Position numbers and translations under genes: made by a program. DNA of 15,600 bases from Candidatus Dojkabacteria bacterium (GTDB lineage: Bacteria; Patescibacteriota; Dojkabacteria; SC72; JAHDCA01), in the NCBI GenBank assembly GCA_020630115.1, contig JAHDCA010000014.1, forward strand, positions 1 through 15,600. The letters run 5' to 3'. Shown here piece after piece: positions 9,718 through 15,104 of the stretch (positions are counted from its first letter, which is position 1; every line of letters starts with the position of its first letter). Below the pieces are notes generated by a model. The model was given only the letters and a program-made list of their open reading frames with translations. It ran no database searches and had not been told where the DNA came from.

Positions 9718-9869
9718 ATGCATAATTACTTGGGGAACCCAAAGAACTCATGCGCATCAATGATGGGTTTTACTTGAGTAATTAAGTGAGAAAACCAGCA
9801 GAAGCGGTCCTCTCTATGAATTCAACTTTCGGATGATCTATAGTATCATCCGAGAAGCACATTATGCAT
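9718..9869 (+). ncRNA. Structured leader, possible RT-associated non-coding RNA (retron msr-msd-like layout)
   Basis: A 9-base perfect inverted repeat, ATGCATAAT (9718-9726) and ATTATGCAT (9861-9869), brackets the segment like retron a1/a2 arms. Inside I see several possible elements. TAATTACT (9723-9730) can pair with AGTAATTA (9777-9784) as an alternative to part of a1. A TTGGG/CCCAA hairpin with a GAA loop spans 9730-9742. A CATC/GATG hairpin spans 9755-9765. A bulged ACC-GC/GC-GGT hairpin with an AGAA loop spans 9794-9808. A long hairpin spans 9826-9857: 9 pairs, a one-base bulge, 3 more pairs and a 7-base loop. The layout (promoter, closed RNA, then RT) is what retrons and several defence RTs use. 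Two cautions apply: the ends contain the self-palindrome ATGCAT, which inflates the match, and some stems are mutually exclusive. No folding program was run. Confidence 0.45.
9826..9866 (+). promoter_or_regulatory. Hairpin and sequestered translation start of the RT gene
   Basis: The only Shine-Dalgarno-like stretch before the RT start, GAGAAG (9852-9857), forms the 3' arm of the 12-pair hairpin at 9826-9857. The ATG itself (9864-9866) is inside the 3' arm of the closing inverted repeat. If both structures form, the ribosome site is masked, so the leader could regulate RT translation as well as, or instead of, acting as a separate RNA. The hairpin has no following T-tract, so it is not a terminator. 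Confidence 0.4.
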
Positions 9870-10931
9870 AAACACACTAAAGACATAGCCTCACAAGCGA
9901 ATATTCTAAAAGCATTAAAGATCACCTTCCAAAGACTCGAAAAAAAAGGCATTAAAAACAAATTTTTTGGTCCAGATCTAAGAAAGATAGAGACACTGCT
10001 GATAAACCCTCAATATACAATAAACGAAATAAGGAATTCAGTTATTGAGAACAGCCCCGTCCAGACACCCATCAAAATCCATATCCCCAAGAGCAACAAT
10101 AAAAAAAGAATCATTTACAAATTCAACCTAGAAGACAGGATAAGAGCACAAGCGATTTTCAACATCTACTACCCCATATTCGAGAGCAAATACCACAAAT
10201 TCCTCTACTCCTATCGCCACAATCACACACACCACCAAGCTGCCAGGAATCTCCGCAAACACCTCATCAGAAACGATAATTACATATCACAGATCGATAT
10301 CAGGTCATACACAGAAAACATCGACAGAGAAATACTTACCGAGATGCTAACAACAAGATACCCAACATTAGATATAGAGATACTCACACCCTTTATCGAT
10401 ATCAAGAACAAAGAACAATCCAAAGGCATATACCAAGGGACGGTCTTAAGCGGTGCATTCTCAAATACCTACCTGCATGAGATCGACGACCTACTTAGTA
10501 AAGACACAAACTACTATGCAAGAGTTGGAGACGATATCATCTTCACGACTCAAACCAACCCTCAACAAAAAAATAAACAAGCTTTAGACATACTATCGAA
10601 ACTCAAGCTACCATTGAACACCAGCAAGTCAATCACAACAAAGCCAGGAAAACCAGTCGAGTACCTAGGGTACACCCTCGACAAGCAGACGGTGAGCTTG
10701 AGTGCCAATAATCTCAAAAAGGCCATCAAAACTACTGATGAAAGACTTTTCACCAAATTCCCTCTACTTAACGACAGAGTGCAAATCCTAAAGATATCAG
10801 AGATGCGAAGCAACAGAAAAACAAAACGTTTTTTTGGTAAAATAAACAAACATACAATTGCCCAAACACGAGACAGTAAAAGTTATCTTAAAGAATACGA
10901 TGCGAGACTACGAAGTTTTAAAAGAGATTAG
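9864..10931 (+). CDS. Reverse transcriptase with atypical VGDD active-site motif
   Basis: This 355-residue protein carries ordered RT motifs. They are a fingers segment, I-P-K-S-N-N-K-K-R-I-I (74-84) with D-R-I-R-A-Q (91-96) and S-Y-R-H (116-119); motif A, Q-I-D-I-R-S-Y with D145; motif B, Y-Q-G-T-V-L-S-G (190-197); motif C, V-G-D-D (221-224); and Y-L-G-Y (267-270), followed by a basic thumb-like tail. The Asp triad D145/D223/D224 is kept, so polymerase activity is plausible. The usual Y-x-D-D Tyr is Val, and Q-G-x-x-x-S-P has become S-G. Retron N-A-x-x-H and V-T-G signatures, the DGR S-Q motif and group II maturase or HNH domains are not seen. It probably belongs to the unassigned or defence-type RTs; the class is uncertain. 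The ATG is the only start, because an in-frame TGA lies upstream at 9834. It overlaps the next gene by 32 bases. Confidence 0.88.
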   Translation: MHKHTKDIASQANILKALKITFQRLEKKGIKNKFFGPDLRKIETLLINPQYTINEIRNSVIENSPVQTPIKIHIPKSNNKKRIIYKFNLEDRIRAQAIFNIYYPIFESKYHKFLYSYRHNHTHHQAARNLRKHLIRNDNYISQIDIRSYTENIDREILTEMLTTRYPTLDIEILTPFIDIKNKEQSKGIYQGTVLSGAFSNTYLHEIDDLLSKDTNYYARVGDDIIFTTQTNPQQKNKQALDILSKLKLPLNTSKSITTKPGKPVEYLGYTLDKQTVSLSANNLKKAIKTTDERLFTKFPLLNDRVQILKISEMRSNRKTKRFFGKINKHTIAQTRDSKSYLKEYDARLRSFKRD

Positions 10932-12279
10932 AGATCAGAGGTCAGACTTTAGCGTTTTGGAAACGGTTAAAAGCACAACTGACACTATCTTTTCAACAAG
11001 CAAGACTACAATAATTCAACTACTATCATCACAAGCAACAATCAACCTACTAGAGATATCAATCTTTTACCAATCACTCAAGCCAAGTACGACATTAGTA
11101 CTTGGTGCTTTCCTTGTAGCATTCGAGGTCTACTTCAGCTACACTGCTAAAAAATCTTCCTTAAGACAAGCTTTCAATTTCTTTCAAAGGACAGCTAGTA
11201 GATCAGCTGCACACAACCTAACGTTTCAAAAACTAGCTGAGAATACAACCTACTCAATACTCAGATCCTCCCCAAAACTCATAATCACCCTACCAATAGT
11301 ATTAATTGCACTCTCTTACACGACAATATACCCAGCACTCCCGATATTAATACTTGCAAGCGCACCATTACTAATTTCTCTTGGGTATTTCCTCAACAAG
11401 AAATTCATCTCAAGCGAGACATCCCAATCAAGCCTACTTTATAAAAACCAAATCAGAGACTCCAGACTCTCAAATAAAAGAGTGCTGGACAATTTAAAAT
11501 CATTTCAAAACAGAGCGCTACTGAACAGGTTTAACGTTAACAGCATCTCAGCGACCACACTTTCGACCGTTGGATTCATGCTGTTACTAACAAACAAGCA
11601 CAATCTTGGCACTCAGGAGTCAATATTGCTAGCCTACTCACTTAGGTATATAACCCCGCTACTTACACTTGGCTCATCAAGTTACCTAGCGAATCTGATG
11701 GGACTAGTAGCAGCTCACCCTATAAATACGCCAAGTAAAAAATTACTACATCACAACGAGATGTCATTTGTTGCCCAGCGAGTAAAGATTGCTAAGACAA
11801 TCCTTACCAATTTAAGAGTAAATATCACTTACGATAAAAATCTAAAAATAGTCTCCAGCGATAGAAAGATTCTCAGTACTTTGTTTAGAGTTCTGACTTT
11901 ACAAAATCCCAAAGAGTCTGTCCCTTTTACTGTCAGAGTCGCTAGCCCAAAATTATTCTTTAAGTACATTAAGTTTCATAAAAGATTCGAAACAAGATAC
12001 TTGGACGTTGATACACTTAGCAAGCACAGCGCATCCGAGCTTTATGAATACGAGAGTTCTATACAACCCATGGCCTCATTTTATGAGGATTCAAGCTCGA
12101 AGGTCAAAGAGTTTCTTAAAGGTCACAATCATATCTCCTTTATATCCTACGAGATCTACGAGTCTCACAGAGAGCTTATCGACAGTTATATAAAGGATAA
12201 TGATCTAAAAGGTTTAATCACTTTCTCTACCTCCAAACCAAGTGTAAAATCAATGTACGATGAAGTTCAAGAAATATAA
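10900..12279 (+). CDS. Multi-spanning membrane protein, possibly an ABC exporter-like protein with a degenerate ATPase domain
   Basis: I chose the ATG at 10900 (459 residues). A TTG at 10858 would add 14 residues but has no ribosome site. Hydrophobic segments lie near residues 65-83, 127-145, 146-165, 217-232 and 240-272, with charged loops between them. The soluble C-terminal region (from about residue 290) loosely follows the order of an ABC nucleotide-binding domain. I-V-S-S-D-R-K-I-L-S-T-L-F-R-V-L sits where Walker A would be, but it lacks G-x-x-G-x-G-K-[S/T]. H-I-S-F-I-S-Y-E-I-Y-E-S resembles a lost Walker B and D-loop, and I-T-F-S-T-S-K-P-S resembles the switch-His region. If the resemblance is real, the protein has lost ATPase chemistry. 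It overlaps the RT by 32 bases and the PLD gene by 20, which implies translational coupling. The ABC reading is tentative; the membrane topology is firmer. Confidence 0.75.
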   Translation: MRDYEVLKEIRDQRSDFSVLETVKSTTDTIFSTSKTTIIQLLSSQATINLLEISIFYQSLKPSTTLVLGAFLVAFEVYFSYTAKKSSLRQAFNFFQRTASRSAAHNLTFQKLAENTTYSILRSSPKLIITLPIVLIALSYTTIYPALPILILASAPLLISLGYFLNKKFISSETSQSSLLYKNQIRDSRLSNKRVLDNLKSFQNRALLNRFNVNSISATTLSTVGFMLLLTNKHNLGTQESILLAYSLRYITPLLTLGSSSYLANLMGLVAAHPINTPSKKLLHHNEMSFVAQRVKIAKTILTNLRVNITYDKNLKIVSSDRKILSTLFRVLTLQNPKESVPFTVRVASPKLFFKYIKFHKRFETRYLDVDTLSKHSASELYEYESSIQPMASFYEDSSSKVKEFLKGHNHISFISYEIYESHRELIDSYIKDNDLKGLITFSTSKPSVKSMYDEVQEI

Positions 12280-13363
12280 AAAGCATCATAGAAATAATTC
12301 TCAAAAAATTCTTTTCACAGTAATCTCTTGCGTCTTCGTCATTTCAACCACCCTCTTTGTACTCAAGCAAACATCCACGCCCAAGACTATAATAGTAAGC
12401 TCAGACAAGCCAGCCTTCTCTTTCTATTCTAGATCAAGTGTCGCTAATTTTATCGACACCCTGAACTTCGAAATTGACAGCTTAGATAATGATCTCGAAA
12501 GTTCCCCTTCCAGCTTTTACTTTGCTTCTTACTCCCTTGAATCTCCTGCTCTAGAAGAAAGAATTAATTCACTAAATGATTTTAATGAGTCTTTTATCTT
12601 GCTAGATAGCAGCGCTCAAACTGCAACTGAGCTAAAAAAGTCAAAACAGATTGCAACTTTAGACTCCAACTATTTCCATATGAAAGTCTTTACGTTTGAT
12701 CAAAAGAGAACCATCATAAGCAGTGCAAATCCAACAACACTTCAAGCCAGTTTCGATTATGCTGATTATTTATTAATTGAAAATGGAGATTTAACAAAAG
12801 ATATCAATCAGCACTTGCGAAAGATCTACCTTGATAATTACCAAGGCACATTCGACAAACAATATAACTACAACTCAAGCACATACTTTAGAGTAGTACT
12901 TCAAGGACCACAAAACAGTAGTGAATTAAGAAACTCGCTTGAGCAAGCTATTATAAATGCACAGGATACAATCCAGATAATGATCTGGCAGATCACTGAC
13001 CAAAGGATAACTAAACTTCTTAATGATGCAGATTCAAGAGGTGTTAAGATTGAGATAATCACTGACGATTTCACTGTAGGACAAAAGAACAGTACTATCA
13101 GTGAGCTCAATGAAGGCATAGCAGTCACCCTAGACACTAAGGAGCTTGCCAGATCAAACCCTCAGGCAAGCGGTACATTAAATCGTTTCTTTCATTATCA
13201 TACGATTATTGTAGACAATAAAATCCTAATTAACGGTTCGAACAACTGGACACAAAGAGGACTAGATCAAAACTATGAATCAGCGTTTATCACTAATGAC
13301 TCAGGTGTAATTGGAAGCTACAAAGAAGACTTCGATCACTACTTGGATGAATTCTCAAATTAG
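12260..13363 (+). CDS. Membrane-anchored phospholipase D-family protein (two PLD-like halves, second active-site Lys replaced)
   Basis: This 367-residue protein has a very basic N-terminus and one hydrophobic segment (about 17-35), so the rest should face outside the cytoplasmic membrane. The first half has an intact H-x-K-x4-D motif, H140-M-K142 to D147, followed by S-S-A-N. The second half starts near residue 210 and has F-H-Y-H-T-I-I-V-D (H312, H314, D319) followed by G-S-N-N-W, typical of PLD nucleases and phospholipid synthases except that the Lys is His. The codon at 13199-13201 is CAT, so two base changes separate it from a Lys codon. Family members cleave or transfer phosphodiester bonds in DNA or lipids through a covalent His intermediate; the substrate here is unknown. 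The ATG overlaps the preceding gene by 20 bases with no clear ribosome site, which suggests coupled translation. It is the last gene of the RT operon, and no terminator hairpin is visible after it. Confidence 0.85.
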   Translation: MKFKKYKKHHRNNSQKILFTVISCVFVISTTLFVLKQTSTPKTIIVSSDKPAFSFYSRSSVANFIDTLNFEIDSLDNDLESSPSSFYFASYSLESPALEERINSLNDFNESFILLDSSAQTATELKKSKQIATLDSNYFHMKVFTFDQKRTIISSANPTTLQASFDYADYLLIENGDLTKDINQHLRKIYLDNYQGTFDKQYNYNSSTYFRVVLQGPQNSSELRNSLEQAIINAQDTIQIMIWQITDQRITKLLNDADSRGVKIEIITDDFTVGQKNSTISELNEGIAVTLDTKELARSNPQASGTLNRFFHYHTIIVDNKILINGSNNWTQRGLDQNYESAFITNDSGVIGSYKEDFDHYLDEFSN

Positions 13364-13385
13364 AGTTAGAGTTTACATTTAAGAG

Positions 13386-13817
13386 TTACCCGTTTTCAAC
13401 AACCTCAAACTCATGCTTGAAGACTTCATTTTTTGCCTCAACATCAGAAAAGATCATTAGCGAGTATTCGTCAGAAGCCATCTCTCCAACTAAAAGTGAT
13501 CTTGATTGATCATCATTAAAATCCACTACAAAAGAATTAATTAGCACTTCTTGCGAATTGTTAAAAATCTCAACATACACCCTATCAATAGTGCCCTCAC
13601 CAGGTATTATTTTGAACATAACTGAATTGTCTGAACCAATCTCATCAATAAGTTTGGTCTTAGGATCTCTAAGACCGCGAGATTCATAAACTTCTACAGA
13701 GTGGATGATATCTTGGTTGTTCTGGATAGCATTGGAATACAATCTGACTAGAAAAGGTATGCTAAGGATTAAGACTACAAGAAGTATCAAAATCATATGA
13801 ATCTTAATTTTCTGCAT
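13386..13817 (-). CDS. Hypothetical protein with N-terminal membrane anchor
   Basis: This 143-residue protein starts with M-Q-K-I-K-I-H-M followed by a hydrophobic stretch (about residues 7-25), typical of a signal anchor or uncleaved signal peptide. The remaining 115 residues are polar, acidic and rich in alternating hydrophobic positions (for example D-R-V-Y-V-E-I-F-N-N-S near 80), as in a beta-sandwich exposed outside the membrane. I do not recognise the family. Its stop lies 22 bases from the stop of the convergent PLD gene, and no terminator hairpin separates them. A TACAAT box (13824-13829) sits so close to the ATG that the mRNA might be leaderless; this is weak evidence. Membership of the RT system is unlikely, given the opposite strand. 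Confidence 0.7.
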   Translation of the reverse strand: MQKIKIHMILILLVVLILSIPFLVRLYSNAIQNNQDIIHSVEVYESRGLRDPKTKLIDEIGSDNSVMFKIIPGEGTIDRVYVEIFNNSQEVLINSFVVDFNDDQSRSLLVGEMASDEYSLMIFSDVEAKNEVFKHEFEVVENG

Positions 13818-13880
13818 TGCCTAATTGTATCAGAAAAACAGGCATTACTTTTTATATTTTTAGCTATTTATGTACACTTA

Positions 13881-14018
13881 CTAAACAACAAAATCCATAT
13901 TCAATTCAATGCTATCAAATTCTTCTAGATCAAAGTAACCATTAACAAATTCGATAGGATTTACAAGGAAATCCTTATGACATTTTAAGAAGAATGAGAC
14001 AGAAATTAATTTTAAATA
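13881..14018 (-). pseudogene. Probable remnant of a Nudix-like gene (C-terminal fragment)
   Basis: Between stops on the minus strand is a 45-residue open stretch that reads like a real protein C-terminus: F-L-V-N-P-I-E-F-V-N-G-Y-F-D-L-E-E-F-D-S-I-E-L, then N-M-D-F-V-V and TAG. The E-F-V-N-G-Y-F-D-L-E-E-F part resembles the x-W-F-D-L-D-E-L segment near the end of many Nudix hydrolases. There is no usable start codon except one near the end, no Nudix box (G-x5-E-x7-R-E-U-x-E-E) is present, and an in-frame TAA precedes it at 14019-14021. I read it as a decayed fragment; coincidence is possible. Confidence 0.35.
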
Positions 14019-14070
14019 TTAATGAAGTTTAAATCATTTAACTTAGAATTGCTATTAGCCTGACTAACTT

Positions 14071-14634
14071 TCAGAAACGCCAATCTTTCAATTTCTCTAA
14101 TGCCTCTTCTACAGTAATCCCTAGAATTTCTGCAAATATTTCAATCACAGATGTATATATAGCATCTGACCAACTGAACCCTAAAAGATTAGCTGTTTCT
14201 TTTACATTAGCTTCATCAACTCCCTCGATCTCAATATATGGCTCAATATCTGGGCAAGTATCAATAACAACCTCACAACCATTCAATTCCCATACCTCTC
14301 TATATTTTTCATTATATGAATCAGCAATAAGCCCAACTGATTCGAGGATTTGTACAGTAGCATCAAAATCTTGAACAGTAGTCATAATTTCCTTCTGAGC
14401 TGAAATATCTTCACCATTGCGGGCATGTCTCTTCGCAGAAAACGTAATTCTCCCAAATTCTTTTCTGAGTCTAATATAATCAATATCTTGAAAATTATTA
14501 TTTGATCGGGAAGTGAATATTAAAATCGTGAGAAGCTCCTCTTTATTGACTAACTCTGCCTCTACATCTTTTAGCTTTGCCCTAATTTGATCTTTATTAA
14601 CAGGGTAAAATTTGGCTTCGAATTCTGTTTGCAT
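14071..14634 (-). CDS. CYTH-domain protein (class IV adenylate cyclase / thiamine-triphosphatase superfamily)
   Basis: This 187-residue protein spans a full CYTH tunnel domain. It has the signature E-x-E-x-K at the N-terminus (E4, E6, K8), D-Y-I-R-L-R (52-57), F-S-A-K-R (65-69), Q-K-E-I (80-83), K-Y-R-E-V-W (110-115), V-V-I-D (122-125) and Y-I-E-I-E-G (133-138). These alternating acidic and basic residues bind the triphosphate and the divalent metals in the family, so it is probably active. Members hydrolyse triphosphates (thiamine triphosphate, tripolyphosphate) or make cAMP; the substrate cannot be told from sequence. It ends in TGA, which shows TGA is a stop here. It starts 4 bases after the stop of the 66-residue gene upstream, with TTAGAG as a weak ribosome site, so the two form an operon under the promoter at 14863-14890. 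Confidence 0.88.
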   Translation of the reverse strand: MQTEFEAKFYPVNKDQIRAKLKDVEAELVNKEELLTILIFTSRSNNNFQDIDYIRLRKEFGRITFSAKRHARNGEDISAQKEIMTTVQDFDATVQILESVGLIADSYNEKYREVWELNGCEVVIDTCPDIEPYIEIEGVDEANVKETANLLGFSWSDAIYTSVIEIFAEILGITVEEALEKLKDWRF

Positions 14635-14638
14635 GTTA

Positions 14639-14839
14639 TTACTCTAAGTTCATAAACTCTTCGAACGTAGGCTTTTCTTTCAGTTCTGGATTTTGATCAG
14701 TTTCAACACCGGTATGTGCGACCATATGGAATATTTCCTCAGCAGTATCTTGGTAGTAACCTTCCATCAACCTTTCTAAGAGTGCTTTGAGTTCAGCTTT
14801 GGAATGTTCTAATTTTTTACTTTCGAATTTTGTTTTCAT
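14639..14839 (-). CDS. Small hypothetical protein co-transcribed with the CYTH gene
   Basis: This 66-residue, highly charged and probably helical protein is preceded by a good ribosome site (AAGGAAA, about 7 bases before the ATG) and a strong promoter, so it is likely expressed. I do not recognise a family. Its first codons closely match those of the CYTH gene just downstream: M-K-T-K-F-E-S-K against M-Q-T-E-F-E-A-K, with about 19 of 24 bases identical. The rest of the two proteins diverges. It could be a partner or regulator of the CYTH enzyme, or the product of a partial duplication of that gene's start. Confidence 0.65.
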   Translation of the reverse strand: MKTKFESKKLEHSKAELKALLERLMEGYYQDTAEEIFHMVAHTGVETDQNPELKEKPTFEEFMNLE

Positions 14840-14862
14840 AATATTTCCTTAAGTTAAAGTTT

Positions 14863-14890
14863 ATTATACATAACCTAGATTTACTGGCAT
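14863..14890 (-). promoter_or_regulatory. Promoter of the small protein / CYTH operon
   Basis: On the minus strand a perfect TATAAT (14863-14868) lies 16 bases after ATGCCA (14885-14890, 4 of 6 to TTGACA). The start would be near 14856, about 17 bases before the ATG at 14839 and just upstream of its AAGGAAA ribosome site. Confidence 0.6.
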
Positions 14891-14920
14891 AAGGAAAATC
14901 CAATTTCAATTTTGAGCAAG

Positions 14921-14942
14921 AAAAAATCCGACTTTCGTCGGA
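14921..14942 (-). terminator. Rho-independent terminator after tRNA-Ser
   Basis: On the minus strand the sequence TCCGAC-GAAA-GTCGGA (14927-14942) forms a 6-pair GC-rich hairpin with a GAAA tetraloop, followed directly by TTTTTT (14921-14926). It lies 8 bases past the CCA end of the tRNA and ends that transcript before the downstream promoter. Confidence 0.85.
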
Positions 14943-14950
14943 CACTTTCT

Positions 14951-15040
14951 TGGCGGAGAGTGAGGGATTCGAACCCCCGGAACCCGTGAAGGCTCAGCGG
15001 TTTTCAAGACCGCCCCATTCGACCACTCTGGCAACTCTCC
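14951..15040 (-). tRNA. tRNA-Ser (anticodon UGA)
   Basis: The 90-base gene folds as a class II tRNA. The 7-pair acceptor stem is GGAGAGT with ACTCTCC, followed by discriminator G and an encoded CCA. The anticodon stem is GCGGT/ACCGC with loop CTTGAAA, which gives anticodon TGA (plus-strand 15004-15006). A long variable arm typical of Ser/Leu/Tyr tRNAs precedes the T arm (GGGGGTTCGAATCCC region). It reads UCA and other UCN codons. Confidence 0.96.
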
Positions 15041-15074
15041 AAGTTACATTTCAAACGTGCGTTTGGCTGAGGAT

Positions 15075-15104
15075 ATTATAGTGTGTTTTGATAAATTTTG
15101 CCAG
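15075..15104 (-). promoter_or_regulatory. Candidate promoter of tRNA-Ser
   Basis: On the minus strand a perfect TATAAT (15075-15080) overlaps the RNase HIII stop codon and stands 18 bases from CTGGCA (15099-15104, 4 of 6 consensus). The start would be near 15068, leaving a pre-tRNA leader of about 28 bases that contains an inverted repeat at 15052-15065. Confidence 0.5.

Larger units (their letters stand above)
9529..9863. other. Divergent intergenic region between the surface protein and the RT operon
   Basis: This is the only stretch over 300 bases without a gene. It holds the minus-strand promoter (9560-9588), the plus-strand RT promoter (9662-9689), an A11 tract (9705-9715) and the structured RT leader (9718 onward). 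Between about 9590 and 9660 I see no convincing structure or coding potential. Confidence 0.8.

Noticed and set aside
9705..9745. Minus-strand rho-independent terminator (short hairpin and T11)
   Set aside because: The 5-pair hairpin is separated from the T-tract by more than ten bases, and no minus-strand gene ends there.
10562..10849. 95-residue minus-strand open frame opposite the RT gene
   Set aside because: It is antisense to conserved RT motifs, has no promoter or ribosome site, and shows no recognisable domain.
9718..10931. Classical retron (msr-msd-ret)
   Set aside because: The leader fits in outline, but the RT lacks N-A-x-x-H and V-T-G and its fingers segment (S-Y-R-H-N-H-T-H-H) looks closer to group II-like or unassigned RTs. 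I kept 'retron-like layout' only.
9864..10931. Group II intron-encoded protein
   Set aside because: No maturase X domain or HNH endonuclease was recognised, no intron domain V hairpin was seen downstream, and the gene runs straight into an overlapping ORF.
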